NCBI GenBank assembly: GCA_031280615.1
Contig: JAITGO010000002.1
Location: 310,001-374,000 of the forward strand
DNA length: 64,000 nucleotides
From: Desulfobulbus sp.
GTDB taxonomy: Bacteria; Desulfobacterota; Desulfobulbia; Desulfobulbales; Desulfobulbaceae
Direction: 5' to 3'
Shown: in pieces, positions 38,072 to 47,539 of the stretch
Position numbering within the stretch: position 1 is the first letter of the stretch
Layout of the letters: each line of letters opens with the position of its first letter
The notes under the pieces: generated by a model
Told to the model about the DNA's origin: nothing
The model's input: only the letters and a program-made list of their open reading frames with translations
The model's database searches: none
Position numbers and translations under genes: made by a program

Positions 38072-38632
38072 TCAAAACCATGGGACAGTGGTATTTCGGC
38101 TCAAGCCATACGCATTGAACGCACCACTTCGTGCTTGCCGTTCCACCGGGCCAAATTGAAAGAACAGGCGGAAATATTGTCCTGAACTCAGGCTTTTTAT
38201 CCGCACATACGGCAGGATCAGCAGTTCCACCGCGCTGTCAGGAATCTTCCGAGCCGCCGTTTCGGCATCCACACCATGACGCTTCATCATTCTGCGACGC
38301 AGTCGCTCCGGGTTGCTTTTGGCTTGAACACGATACACACTGCGGAATTTGGCTTCGGTAGGAATTGGCATCACCGATGACTGTGCCACATGATCCCGTA
38401 GTCCCGCAGTCCAGTTGATTTTCATCAGCCGGTTGAGCGCATCGGCTGTTCCATGAAGCCTTAAACGTTTTCCGGGAGTACGTGCGTTCTCGGCGTCCGG
38501 AAAGCTGACGCCGACATCCCCGGTCCCCAACTCAGCCAAGGCCAGATGGAGTTTTCCGTACAGCACATTCATGAGCTGCGCCGGAGCCTGTTCAGGATCC
38601 GGTAACAAACGAAATTCAATGTATCGATCCAT
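38072..38632 (-). CDS. cas6f: Cas6f (Csy4) crRNA endoribonuclease
   Basis: 186-residue Csy4. It cuts the pre-crRNA at the base of the repeat hairpin and stays bound to the 3' stem-loop. The catalytic His is in LYGKLHLAL; the family's arginine-rich helix appears as NPERLRRRMMKRHG, and the C-terminal GLSRNTTVPWF block is characteristic. Last gene of the interference operon, three bases after cas7f. Confidence 0.96.
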   Translation of the reverse strand: MDRYIEFRLLPDPEQAPAQLMNVLYGKLHLALAELGTGDVGVSFPDAENARTPGKRLRLHGTADALNRLMKINWTAGLRDHVAQSSVMPIPTEAKFRSVYRVQAKSNPERLRRRMMKRHGVDAETAARKIPDSAVELLILPYVRIKSLSSGQYFRLFFQFGPVERQARSGAFNAYGLSRNTTVPWF

Positions 38633-38635
38633 GGC

Positions 38636-39661
38636 TCAATCCTTGTCGCCAAACACGCCGCCGCGCACCAGGACAGCCATGACATAATGTTGCTGATCGA
38701 CGGCAGGGAGCTTGTCTTTGAGCATCCAGTTATCGAGCAGGGTATAAAAATCCATTTTGTCCCTGGGCTGGCGATACGCCTTTCCTTGAGTAGTGACAGC
38801 CCCGTACGGCTCAACGGCAATGGGCCCGAGCTCGCTTGCTTCGGGGTACCAGGTATCGATGGAGCGGATGGCGTTGCCGATTTTCTGCGAATGGATGGCG
38901 GCGACCTCGTTCACTTTATACAAGGTCTTGCTTTTATCACCGCGCCCCCTGTTCAAGATGAGTTCCTGGGAGGGAAAAACCTCCTGCCCTTTACCGATGC
39001 GAACAAAGGCCGTGACTTGGAGCAACAGGTGAGTTTCGCCGCGAAGTCCTTGGGCAATGAGTGCCCCCAACTCTTCGACCGATTTTCTTACCGGGCTCGG
39101 GGCCTCGAAAGAACGCAAAGGCAAGGCCAAGGCATCCACATTCCAGGTAGTGCTCGGCTCTCCGTTTTCCAGACGCTGAATGCGCACCTCCACCTGCTCC
39201 GCGCCAATCCGGTTGCGCCATAGAAAGCGGCCATTGGCCAGATTGAAAGCATATCGGTGGCCCAATTCCGCAAATCCGTGCTCGGCAACATAAGCCTTCA
39301 CAGTGGTGCCCAGTTTTTCCCGATATGCAGGCTCGTTGCATGCCGAAGGGCTCCCGGCCCCGGACAGCACCCGCAACGTGAAGCTGACCTTCAAGGTGTC
39401 GTGGTCTGCCGGAAGCGCCGACACATCCACAGTTTGCAAGTTGGGATTTCCGATGGCCGCGTCGAGTTTTGCCGGATCTTGATCCTTGGTTTTCAAACGG
39501 TTTGAAATGGTGCCGCGCACGGATTTTTCGCGAATGGCGACAGGCAGCCATTCCTTGTCCGCATCTCGCAGCTCCCATTTTCCTGAAGAGAACAGCGCAT
39601 CGGACGGATCAAGTTTACGTTCAAAAGCCAAAACGGAAGCGGTTTTAAGGGCAGTACTCAT
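38636..39661 (-). CDS. cas7f: Cas7f (Csy3) backbone subunit
   Basis: 341 residues; six copies normally line the crRNA in the type I-F surveillance complex. Opening TASVLAFERKLDPSDALFSSGKW is a Csy3 hallmark, with FLWRNRIGAEQVEVRIQ and VRGGVFGDKD at the end. AGGAGAT precedes the ATG. It is 29 bases after cas5f. Confidence 0.97.
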   Translation of the reverse strand: MSTALKTASVLAFERKLDPSDALFSSGKWELRDADKEWLPVAIREKSVRGTISNRLKTKDQDPAKLDAAIGNPNLQTVDVSALPADHDTLKVSFTLRVLSGAGSPSACNEPAYREKLGTTVKAYVAEHGFAELGHRYAFNLANGRFLWRNRIGAEQVEVRIQRLENGEPSTTWNVDALALPLRSFEAPSPVRKSVEELGALIAQGLRGETHLLLQVTAFVRIGKGQEVFPSQELILNRGRGDKSKTLYKVNEVAAIHSQKIGNAIRSIDTWYPEASELGPIAVEPYGAVTTQGKAYRQPRDKMDFYTLLDNWMLKDKLPAVDQQHYVMAVLVRGGVFGDKD

Positions 39662-39690
39662 AACGATCTCCTCATTGCGTTACATTTTGA

Positions 39691-40650
39691 TCATGAAAAT
39701 CGAACATAGTCATTGCAGCAGCGATACAATCCAAGTTGTTCATCGGTCGATGGATACCAGAACATTTGACACGCATCGACCAGGCGGTGCGGGCCGATCC
39801 ATTGACCGATGCCGTACACGGCCTCCACAAAACGAAACGGCGTGGCCGTATCGCGGGCATTCATGACGGTGCCTGGGTCCTGCACGTCGGTGAGGGCCGC
39901 GTAACCGAGGGGAATGGGGACAATCCAGCCGTTCGCCCGGTCGTGCCGCCAACTCACGGATTCCGCGCCTGCGTCGTTGCGCGCAACCGAAGCGCTCCAA
40001 TTGATCCGGGAGAGGTCGAGCCAGGCATCCAGCAAAGTTGCTTCGGCATTGTTGTCACGCATCTGCCGGTGCCGCGCCTCCAACAGGTCATGGCGTTCCA
40101 CCAAACAGAATCCCGGCAGCAGAGTGCGGCGGATTCTCCGGAATTGCCGCCTCCGTTCTTCGTCATTGTCCGCCAGGGCAATCAATTCCGGACGTTGAAA
40201 AGGCGGTCCGGGCAAAACCGTGCCGCCGGCCACGCGCATGCGCGAAATCAGGTCCGCAATATGTTTCAAGGCCGCCTCCTGTTCTTCGGATGAAGCTGTC
40301 AGCAGTCCGCCAACCACCCCAAATACCAGGGTCAGATCGAGATGTGTCCGACCTTCTTCGATGATAGACGCTGAGCCACCATCCTTGCCCACCGGATTGC
40401 GGGTCAGGCAAAAGGATTTGGTAAATCCGCCTTTGCTCACCTGCGGTTCAAAGGCGTGGCAAACAACGCCACAGGCATTCAGGACCAAAGGATAGCGCCC
40501 ATTCAAGGCGCGCTCCAAGGCCCACATCAGCCCCATAAACGCGGTCATGGACGGAAAGCCCCAGGTCATGGGCGCGGAAATGGCGTTGACGTTCTGGATG
40601 CGCAGACGCGGCAGAACAAGCAGGCCTTTAACATTCGGCAGTTCAGCCAT
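39691..40650 (-). CDS. cas5f: Cas5f (Csy2) subunit
   Basis: 319 residues, the subunit that with Cas8f grips the 5' handle of the crRNA. Typical opening VKGLLVLPRLRIQNVNAISAP and TWGFPSMTAFMGLMWAL, then HAFEPQVSKGGFTKSFCLTRNPV. The ATG at 40650 overlaps the cas8f stop by eight bases, showing translational coupling; the frame stays open upstream but reads only antisense noise of cas8f. Confidence 0.96.
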   Translation of the reverse strand: MAELPNVKGLLVLPRLRIQNVNAISAPMTWGFPSMTAFMGLMWALERALNGRYPLVLNACGVVCHAFEPQVSKGGFTKSFCLTRNPVGKDGGSASIIEEGRTHLDLTLVFGVVGGLLTASSEEQEAALKHIADLISRMRVAGGTVLPGPPFQRPELIALADNDEERRRQFRRIRRTLLPGFCLVERHDLLEARHRQMRDNNAEATLLDAWLDLSRINWSASVARNDAGAESVSWRHDRANGWIVPIPLGYAALTDVQDPGTVMNARDTATPFRFVEAVYGIGQWIGPHRLVDACQMFWYPSTDEQLGLYRCCNDYVRFS

Positions 40651-41971
40651 TTTCTGCCTCCTTTTCCAACTTGCGCTGATCGGATTTGATCTGACGCCGC
40701 CACTCTTCATCATCGAAAAAGTCCACCCAATACGCATGGGCGATGTCATCCAAGGGCAATGTACGGCCAAGTTGCGCGTTGAGCCAATTGCCGAAACGGC
40801 GCTCGATCTCGTCCTTCCAGGCCATGCGCTGCCATGTTTCGGCAAAGTCCGCATCCAGCGCGGCGCGCTGCGGATCGAGCCAGCATTGCTCCGATTCGGC
40901 CAGACGGCAGCGGGCATCCGCGCTCCAACCGGGAGACAAAAGACGATATTGCGCCGTAAACTGACGCAATTCATTAATAATACAGAACAACAGGTCGTCG
41001 CGCCGATCGCGGGTGGACTGATTGGGAGAAGGATTCGACTCGAGGAATTTCCGTAACTTCCCAACGAATTTTTGCACTTCCTCATTTCGCCCGAAGCGGC
41101 TGAATATGGATTTCGGGCCGAATGGCGGTTTCAACTCCTGCGCCCGCCAAACCGGAGGACAGGAGGCCAGAAGGTAATTAACCCCCTTGCGCTCCTGATT
41201 GAGATGGCCAATGTTTTGCGGCTTCGTTCCACCCAATTGCTGTATGGCAAGTCCGGGATACTCATGCAGAATGTGTTCGCTCAGAGCGTTATTTCTCCTT
41301 GCTTCGCGCGCCGCCTTGGTCGCCTCGCCATACCGGTGCTCCTGGATAGTCAAGTAAACGTGATGAACCAGCGAGCTGGGATACAGGGGCGCGAGCAGAT
41401 GAAACTGCTCGTTTTCGCAGGGATCGTCTCCGACCAGCCAGTACACCTGTTTAGCCAGGGTGTGCGAGGCCTTTTGCCCCGGACCGTGAACCACTCCGAG
41501 AAAGGCCTGGACCCATTGCCGGGCCGTGTCCGGGTCGTCGGTTTGAAAAGCGGCAATAACGACATCCTCGTCTTGCTGCATCCAGGCCAGCAAGGTTTTG
41601 CCCTGATACTCCTGGGTCAGGAATTTATTGACATCAAGGGCCGCGGCGTTACCGATCACATCCGTAGCATATTCCTTGAGCAAGGAACTGCCGACGAGCC
41701 CGGAGTCCGGCGAGGTTGTGGGCCGACAATACAAATTTGTGCCGCGCGCATCCGGGTGGATGGCTTTCAGAGTGTGCGTGGCGGCCTGGATTTGGCCGAC
41801 TCGCCGCGCGGCATCGGCCAACCATGCCTGGAGTTCATACTGCTCGCGCAACTCATCCCGTTTGGGATCGTCGGGTTTAAGTTTTTCGATTTTGGCGTCT
41901 CGACGTGTGGTCAGGAAATCGACCATGACCTTGTGCAGGCCGTCAATGTCATCTGCATTGGGATGCACCAT
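40643..41971 (-). CDS. cas8f: Cas8f (Csy1) large subunit
   Basis: 442-residue large subunit that recognises the PAM (CC) and starts target unwinding. Family features: a GTNLYCRPT-like stretch, LDVNKFLTQEYQGKTLLAWM, NALSEHILHEYPGLAIQQLGGTKPQNIG and the C-terminal WVDFFDDEEWRRQIKSDQRKLE. GGAGGTACT directly before the ATG at 41971 decides the start. It is the first gene of its own transcription unit, 207 bases after cas2-3, with the mini-array and its matching target in that gap. Confidence 0.95.
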   Translation of the reverse strand: MVHPNADDIDGLHKVMVDFLTTRRDAKIEKLKPDDPKRDELREQYELQAWLADAARRVGQIQAATHTLKAIHPDARGTNLYCRPTTSPDSGLVGSSLLKEYATDVIGNAAALDVNKFLTQEYQGKTLLAWMQQDEDVVIAAFQTDDPDTARQWVQAFLGVVHGPGQKASHTLAKQVYWLVGDDPCENEQFHLLAPLYPSSLVHHVYLTIQEHRYGEATKAAREARRNNALSEHILHEYPGLAIQQLGGTKPQNIGHLNQERKGVNYLLASCPPVWRAQELKPPFGPKSIFSRFGRNEEVQKFVGKLRKFLESNPSPNQSTRDRRDDLLFCIINELRQFTAQYRLLSPGWSADARCRLAESEQCWLDPQRAALDADFAETWQRMAWKDEIERRFGNWLNAQLGRTLPLDDIAHAYWVDFFDDEEWRRQIKSDQRKLEKEAENG

Positions 41972-42027
41972 AGTACCTCCTGTGAGGGACAAAAAAAATA
42001 AACTGCTCAAACCAGGTTGACGCAATT

Positions 42028-42052
42028 ACAACTAATATTTTTCGTTCTATGG
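42028..42052 (-). promoter_or_regulatory. Protospacer-like target with CC PAM upstream of cas8f
   Basis: On the minus strand CC (42052-42051) is followed by ATAGAACGAAAAATATT. This equals the first 17 bases of the mini-array spacer except at position 6. It lies 57-79 bases before the cas8f start, where a promoter is expected. Confidence 0.75.
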
Positions 42053-42059
42053 ATAAATA

Positions 42060-42138
42060 AAAAAATACTGCCTATACGGCAGTGGATGTAAAAAATATTT
42101 TTCGCTCTATTTTCTAAGCTGCCTTTCCGGCAGTAAAT
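42060..42138 (-). CRISPR. Degenerate two-repeat mini-array, putative cas-regulating crRNA
   Basis: Pseudo-repeat 42111-42138 keeps stem CTGCC..GGCAG and an intact CTTAGAAA handle. Then comes a 23-base spacer (42110-42088), then pseudo-repeat 42060-42087 with stem CTGCC GTATA GGCAG. Loops and outer bases have diverged but both stems are perfect, which implies continued Cas6f processing. The spacer begins ATAGAGCGAAAAATATT. Confidence 0.75.
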
Positions 42139-42178
42139 CGCCCTAACCATGCCAAACAACATGTTAAATATCAATAAA

Positions 42179-45100
42179 TTATTTCTCGACACCAAATCCC
42201 AGAACCGGATCGAACGACCAGCCGTTGTCGTTTTTCGGCAGGGTGATTGTGCCAAATTTTCTGGCACAGTCCTGCATATCCATGTCCAGCTGCTCCGCCA
42301 ATTCCGCCAGCGCCTCCATGTATTCGACACGTCCCCACGGTCGGATTGCCCCCGAACAGTCGAGCCTGCTCCGAGTCAGGAGAGATTCCTTGGCAACAGG
42401 GTCTTGCCCGCGCTCTTTGGGAAGCTCGTGCAAAATCCACTCTTCTTGATCCTCATCCGGTAAGAGGACAAAATCGACTTCGGGGCGATGCTCGCGGAAC
42501 GGTTGTTCTTTTTGCAGGATTCCGCACAGCATACTCTCCGGCTGCCGCCACCAACTGTAGGCCCCAAGGGGCGGCACGGCCTTGTCCCCGGCCCGCAATT
42601 CACGGGCACTCAGTTTCCGGACCGGCTCGCCCTGCATGAGGCGGCTGAGGCGGGCGTGCTCCAGATCGGCCAGGTTCTCGGATGGACGCAATTCCTCCGC
42701 GGCCAAGATGCGAGGGCAGGCTGTGATGATTTCGTACTGCTCCGGCCGCAGCAGGTGCTCAAGGTCATGTCTGTAAAGCTTGTACTTGCCAGAAGACGCC
42801 TCAAAGCCGGGTTGCACAAAGGCCGGTTCTCCTGGTTTCTCCAGACTTCTAATATTTCGGGACAGGATGAGAATATTGATCGCGTCGCAGGGTTCGGGAC
42901 GATGGCGGCGAATACGCCCGGCGAGCTGGATCAGCGAACGCATGGACGACGGTTCGACCACCGCCCAATCGTAATCGTGATCGCGGCCCACCTCGGTCAC
43001 CGGCGAACCCAACACCATGAACAGGTGCTCCATCTGCGGCTCGGCATCCAGGAGATGGCGGATTTCCGGAAGCTCGAAAACAGCCTCCGGCTGCTTACGG
43101 TTCAGCACTTTATCCAGGCGCTGCTCGATGGCCGAGCGCATCAGAAGCGGAAATTGCGAATGATAGACGCACAGATGTATTCGGAGAGGTCGAATATGCG
43201 CGGGCAGCGCAAGCCCGTACAAGACCTGGGCGACGTCGCGCAGAGGGCCGATATTGGCCATGCGGACCAAGCCGAAGCTGACTCGGGTTCCGCTGACAGG
43301 ATCGGCGGCGGCATGCCGCTGGTGCAGGCACAGGCAACCGTCCAGAATAATCCGGGCATAGGCGGCGCGGATTTCGGCCCGTTCTTTGGACGTAATGGTG
43401 CCAGGCACTGGCACTTTGGACTTGATGTCGACCGGCAGTAAGGCGGCACGGCGCAGTGCAGGAGCCTTGCTAACCAGGCTGGCGCGCTTGCCGGCAAAAT
43501 CGGCATGGGCCTGGGCGAACGCGGCCACATCCGCGCAATCATGGGCCACGGCATCGAATTCATCGACCCACAGACAGCAAATGTCTAATTCCTCGCCGGG
43601 ACGTAGACCTCGATTACGCTGGAAAACCCGGCGGCCTTCGCGGTAGGCCTCGAACATGCCCTGGACCAGGGCGGGAGGCAGGGTTGCCGAAGAGATGAGC
43701 ACCCGTGCGCCGAGCATGCCCGCCCAATACACGAGCCGGGCCACGGCGGGCAGATCGTCGATGTCATAATCGTCCAATTCATCTAGGACGAGGTCGCCGC
43801 TGAGCAGGCGGAGCATCGGCACAATCTGGCGGCCGCCGCGAATGCCTTCCGTTGCCGGCACCAGATGGTCGATGGTGCAGGCCAGGAGCGGCGCGGCCAA
43901 CAGGGAACGGGCGCCTGCATCTTTCAATACCCGCCGCAGCACGGGATGCGCATCCGCATTGCCCGCAAACACCACGTGGCCGTCTTCGGGCAGCAGGCTT
44001 TGGGCGGATTCCGCCCCGGCCGATTCCTGGGCGTAATGCTCGGACAACTCCCGGTAAGCCGCACCGCCAACCAGGATGGCGACTTCGTCGTCACTCAAAC
44101 CAAGGCGCTCACGGTACTCGCGGCCGGTTTGCAGGGTCAAGGTGCGCAACCCCAAGGCAAAAGCGCAGCGCATGCCTTGGCCCGGATCGGCCAGGGCATA
44201 GCAGATCCGCGCGTTGCCCAGCGTTTTGCCGCACCCCGTGGAAGCCATATTGACGATGAAGCCCCCTTGGGCGGTACTACGGCCGCGAATGCCTTCGGCC
44301 TCTTCGACCGCTTTGTTCTGCCAGCGAAAGCGTTCGAGAATTGCGCGTTGGCGCAGCCCCTTATGACGGCTCAGACGCGGGAGTTCTTCGGCCAACTTGG
44401 GCAAGGCGTGCACTATTTCGCCGCAGAGTTTTTCCACCCCCAGCAGATGCTCGTCGAGATATTGGTTCAACTGGCCGTGGGCAGTGTTGGCAAAGAGTTG
44501 GTTGGCCGCGGGCTTCACCTGACGTTCCCGGGAAAGATCTAGGCTGGAAAATTCATGGTCGGCCAGGGTCAGTGCCAGCCGGGCCAGATGCATCACATAA
44601 GGATTTTTCAGGGCTTGCGCGAGTTGGTCGGGCTGAAATGCAAGGAGTTGGCGGGCATACTTGGCGGCCCGCTCTTGCCAGGCCGGCAGATCGACCGGCA
44701 AGCCATGCTTGAATTGCCAATATGTTTCGAGTTCTTTCGAGCTGGATGTGCCGAAGCGTTCTTCATTCCACCCGGCAGCAATGGAGGAGGGAATTTTTTC
44801 GAGCATGTCAGCCCGGAATGCACTTTCGCCCTCCCTGGGCCGGACCGGGAGCCGGTGGTGGGTCACGATCAGCCAGCCGACCGCCTGGGCCAGGTCCGGC
44901 AAAGAACGGAAAGGCTCCGATGAGACTGCGCCGCCGCCGTCGGCCTGTAAGGATTTCAGGCAGTCTGTGGCGGCGATATCCTGGCGGGACAGCCTGTTCA
45001 GCCAGGCCTGATCATCGTCTTGTCCGACAAAGGCTTGAAAAATCCGCAGGGAAATCCATTCGTGCCGCAACAGATTGCCCTCCGTACGGCCGACCTGCCT

Positions 45101-45508
45101 CAGGATCTGCTGGAATTGGGCGCACGCCTTGCCCAGGTCATGCCAAAGAGCGGCCAACGCTGTCAGCAGATGGATAATACGCAGGGTGTGCCAGTCGTTC
45201 TCGTCCTTGGTGCGAAGGATGTTCCTGGCCGTGGTGTTGGTCGGCACGGCTCCTTGCGCGTTGAAGCGATCCGCCGCTCCAACGATCCACAACAATTCAC
45301 TGCGGTCGATGCCTCGAATCCAGTAGCAGGCGATTGCCGTATTCTTGCGCGCCGTTTTGCGCAGCAGACGGCGCAAGGTGTCCAGGCCTGCCTGGGTAAT
45401 GGCGGTTTGCCATGTCCGGACCCCGCGACGTTCCGAAAACTGATCCAGAATGCGCCGCGTTTCCTTGACGGCATTCCCGGAACATTCGGAGATGAGCAGA
45501 ATATTCAT
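42179..45508 (-). CDS. cas3: Cas2-3 fusion: effector nuclease-helicase
   Basis: 1109 residues, the I-F hallmark fusion. N-terminal Cas2 domain (1-95, MNILLISECS). HD nuclease H123-D124 in LWHDLGKACAQF with further histidines RHEW and VTHHRLP. SF2 helicase with Walker A MASTGCGKT (422-429) and DELDD (576-580), then SSATLP and a C-terminal domain with QLAGRIRRHR. It works with Cas1 in adaptation and degrades targets in interference. It starts in an ATGA overlap with cas1. Confidence 0.96.
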   Translation of the reverse strand: MNILLISECSGNAVKETRRILDQFSERRGVRTWQTAITQAGLDTLRRLLRKTARKNTAIACYWIRGIDRSELLWIVGAADRFNAQGAVPTNTTARNILRTKDENDWHTLRIIHLLTALAALWHDLGKACAQFQQILRQVGRTEGNLLRHEWISLRIFQAFVGQDDDQAWLNRLSRQDIAATDCLKSLQADGGGAVSSEPFRSLPDLAQAVGWLIVTHHRLPVRPREGESAFRADMLEKIPSSIAAGWNEERFGTSSSKELETYWQFKHGLPVDLPAWQERAAKYARQLLAFQPDQLAQALKNPYVMHLARLALTLADHEFSSLDLSRERQVKPAANQLFANTAHGQLNQYLDEHLLGVEKLCGEIVHALPKLAEELPRLSRHKGLRQRAILERFRWQNKAVEEAEGIRGRSTAQGGFIVNMASTGCGKTLGNARICYALADPGQGMRCAFALGLRTLTLQTGREYRERLGLSDDEVAILVGGAAYRELSEHYAQESAGAESAQSLLPEDGHVVFAGNADAHPVLRRVLKDAGARSLLAAPLLACTIDHLVPATEGIRGGRQIVPMLRLLSGDLVLDELDDYDIDDLPAVARLVYWAGMLGARVLISSATLPPALVQGMFEAYREGRRVFQRNRGLRPGEELDICCLWVDEFDAVAHDCADVAAFAQAHADFAGKRASLVSKAPALRRAALLPVDIKSKVPVPGTITSKERAEIRAAYARIILDGCLCLHQRHAAADPVSGTRVSFGLVRMANIGPLRDVAQVLYGLALPAHIRPLRIHLCVYHSQFPLLMRSAIEQRLDKVLNRKQPEAVFELPEIRHLLDAEPQMEHLFMVLGSPVTEVGRDHDYDWAVVEPSSMRSLIQLAGRIRRHRPEPCDAINILILSRNIRSLEKPGEPAFVQPGFEASSGKYKLYRHDLEHLLRPEQYEIITACPRILAAEELRPSENLADLEHARLSRLMQGEPVRKLSARELRAGDKAVPPLGAYSWWRQPESMLCGILQKEQPFREHRPEVDFVLLPDEDQEEWILHELPKERGQDPVAKESLLTRSRLDCSGAIRPWGRVEYMEALAELAEQLDMDMQDCARKFGTITLPKNDNGWSFDPVLGFGVEK

Positions 45509-46485
45509 TCGATTGTTTTCGCCGTCGTCAAAGCTACCTCTTGCACGGTCTCGATCATGAAGTCGAGGACCTCGTGACGAGCGAACAACTCGATACAGGC
45601 TTGACGAAAGGTTTGTTCATCGTCGCCGCGCATGGCCGACAGGAAGGCCTGCGGTAGGACCAGAGCGTCCTTGATCAGATCGGCGACGTCGAAAACTAGG
45701 CCGCCTCGCCTTGTCTTGCCATGCATGACGGCCAAACCGTGCGGAATGCCCAGCACCCAGGTTGCCGTGGCCCCCAGGCCATAGGCCAGGTAATTGCCAT
45801 GGTCGAGCAGTCTGTTGGCCGGGTCGGTGCCGCTTCCCCGCTTTGCACGCGTAAACGGGCCATAACCAACGGCCCGGGCCGTCAACTTGAAAAGCTCCTT
45901 GGACAGCCGTGCTTCCTCGGTCAGCAGCACCATTGAGTCAGTGGCCTGTTCCAGGCCGTGGCGCGCGGATTGCAAAGCAGCATCCAGAGCTTGGAGATCG
46001 ACCTTGAATCCTTCGTCGCCAAAGGTTTTCGGCTTGGCCCAAAGGCGTTCGATGCAGCGCAGGCGTGCATGCTGAAACGCCTTGGCGGCATTGAGCCGCG
46101 CCGCATCGTCGAACCAAAACCGAACCCAGGCCTGCAAGTATTGCGTCGGCCGATATTCGCTTTGCGGAGACAGCCAGGAAACCGCGATATCCTGCTCATT
46201 GGCGCTGAACAGCGGAGTTCCGCCACCACCGCAAAAGCCGACCATGACCCCGGCCTTGCCGAGTTCGCGCATGGCCGCCTGAGTGATGGAGGTGCCGGTG
46301 CCGAGCAGCACGGTGGTGGTGTTGGCAATGGGGATGTTCCAGTACAGCGATTTCTTGCCGGCCTCGGTGACGTACTCCACGCGACCGCCATGCACCAGGA
46401 CGCGGCAGTGTTCAAGATAGTAAATATTGGCGCGCTTGGAGTGCAGGATCGTTTTGAGGTCCGAAGCGGCAATGTCGTTTTTCAT
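45505..46485 (-). CDS. cas1: Cas1 (type I-F) integrase
   Basis: 326-residue spacer integrase. Type I-F opening SDLKTILHSKRANIYYLEHCRVLVHGGRVEYVT, GKAGVMVGFCGGGGTPLF, a glutamate-containing core (DSMVLLTEEARLSKELFKL), GLAVMHGKTRRGGLVFDVADLIKDAL. First gene of the cas locus. The 108-base gap upstream should hold the promoter for cas1-cas2-3. Confidence 0.96.
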   Translation of the reverse strand: MKNDIAASDLKTILHSKRANIYYLEHCRVLVHGGRVEYVTEAGKKSLYWNIPIANTTTVLLGTGTSITQAAMRELGKAGVMVGFCGGGGTPLFSANEQDIAVSWLSPQSEYRPTQYLQAWVRFWFDDAARLNAAKAFQHARLRCIERLWAKPKTFGDEGFKVDLQALDAALQSARHGLEQATDSMVLLTEEARLSKELFKLTARAVGYGPFTRAKRGSGTDPANRLLDHGNYLAYGLGATATWVLGIPHGLAVMHGKTRRGGLVFDVADLIKDALVLPQAFLSAMRGDDEQTFRQACIELFARHEVLDFMIETVQEVALTTAKTIE

Positions 46486-46593
46486 CGATGATTTCCCCTG
46501 TTATTTCGGTGAACAGGTCGCAAAGGCATCTCTGGAAGTGTAGAGACGCACTGCCTGCCGCACCCCCGTCCGCACGGCGACACCCTCCTTATA

Positions 46594-46917
46594 CTATGCC
46601 TCCCTATTAAACAGCAAGACGCCGCAACGGGATATATGCTCTCGTAATTCTATATTTTTTATATTCTCCAGGGGTTGCACTTCCACCGCATAGGGCAAGG
46701 GCAGCTCATTGAGCCGGTCGCGCAACGATTCCACGGCCAAACTCTGCGCCAATCCCTCGACCGCAATGTCAATGTCGGAATTCGACCTCGCCGTACCTTT
46801 GGCCCGAGAACCAAACAGCCATGCGCTCCTGAGCATGGGCGCGGCAGCCAGGGTTTCGCGCAGCAGGCCAAGCGCCGCCTCATCCAGGCCGGAAGCAGAC
46901 AGAGGTCTGTCGTTCAT
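46594..46917 (-). CDS. MNT-type nucleotidyltransferase (MntA-like antitoxin)
   Basis: 107-residue minimal nucleotidyltransferase. Signature WLFGSRAKGTARSNSDIDIAV with GS and D-x-D residues. Such proteins pair with HEPN partners; in MntA/HepT systems the MNT enzyme AMPylates and neutralises a HEPN RNase. The ATGA overlap (46914-46917) with the upstream HEPN gene confirms the pairing. Here the HEPN gene is broken, so this may be an orphan. Confidence 0.88.
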   Translation of the reverse strand: MNDRPLSASGLDEAALGLLRETLAAAPMLRSAWLFGSRAKGTARSNSDIDIAVEGLAQSLAVESLRDRLNELPLPYAVEVQPLENIKNIELREHISRCGVLLFNREA

Positions 46918-47338
46918 GAGCCTGCCGCCACGCGCTCGAGCCCCCCCCCATGGAGTGCGCCCAAAGCCGACAAATAACGCTGTTCCACCGCCTGGAGCAC
47001 TTCCTTGAACACCGCCTCGTAGCTATGCGAAAGCATATTGCAGTGCAGACGCATGTCGATCCAAAGCTGGCGGTCTTTGATCAATCCGGCGGCAAAAGCG
47101 GCGGATATGACAGCTTTAGGCGTCACCTCATCAAAAACAACACCCATTTCCTGCAAATAATCTTTTGCCGTCCTCCAAGCCAACTCATATGTGAATTCAA
47201 AACGTTGGATCAAACCTTCCTGTTCCAGGGATTGAATTCCGAAACCCGTTTTTCCTCCAGCGCGGAGCGCAAGAGAGCAAATGCACGATCAAAATTCTGA
47301 AAACGTTGTTTCCAGTGGATATCTTGCGATGCAGCCAT
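46914..47338 (-). pseudogene. HEPN partner (HI0074/HepT-like), frameshifted
   Basis: Reading from ATG 47338 gives MAASQDIHWKQRFQNFDRAF...LRSALEEKR, then the frame is lost near AAAAACGGGTTTC. The expected continuation GIQSLEQEGLIQRFEFTYELAW is in another frame and runs to the stop at 46914. A one-base indel would restore a standard ~140-residue protein. The HEPN motif reads CNMLSHSY where RNxxSHxY is expected, so the catalytic Arg is also replaced. Either a real pseudogene or an assembly error in a homopolymer; the Arg change argues for decay. Confidence 0.75.
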
Positions 47339-47539
47339 TCATTATCACACCAATCCTCTGAAGTTTCCGTCAGGCCCGTAGGCGGCCCGGCCCAACTCTT
47401 CTTTGGCGAACACACGCCTTTTTATACTCCAAAGCAGAGGCAATGAACATTTCGAATCAATCTCAAGGTGAAGAAGCAAACATCAACGCCCATGCCGAAG
47501 AGGTTTTCGTGAGAGGCGTCCGGACCGCTCGGCCGCCGT

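Noticed and set aside
35870..47338. Type I-F3 CRISPR-associated transposon
   Set aside because: cas1 and cas2-3 are present and no tnsA/B/C or tniQ gene is visible; this is a standard I-F1 defence locus.
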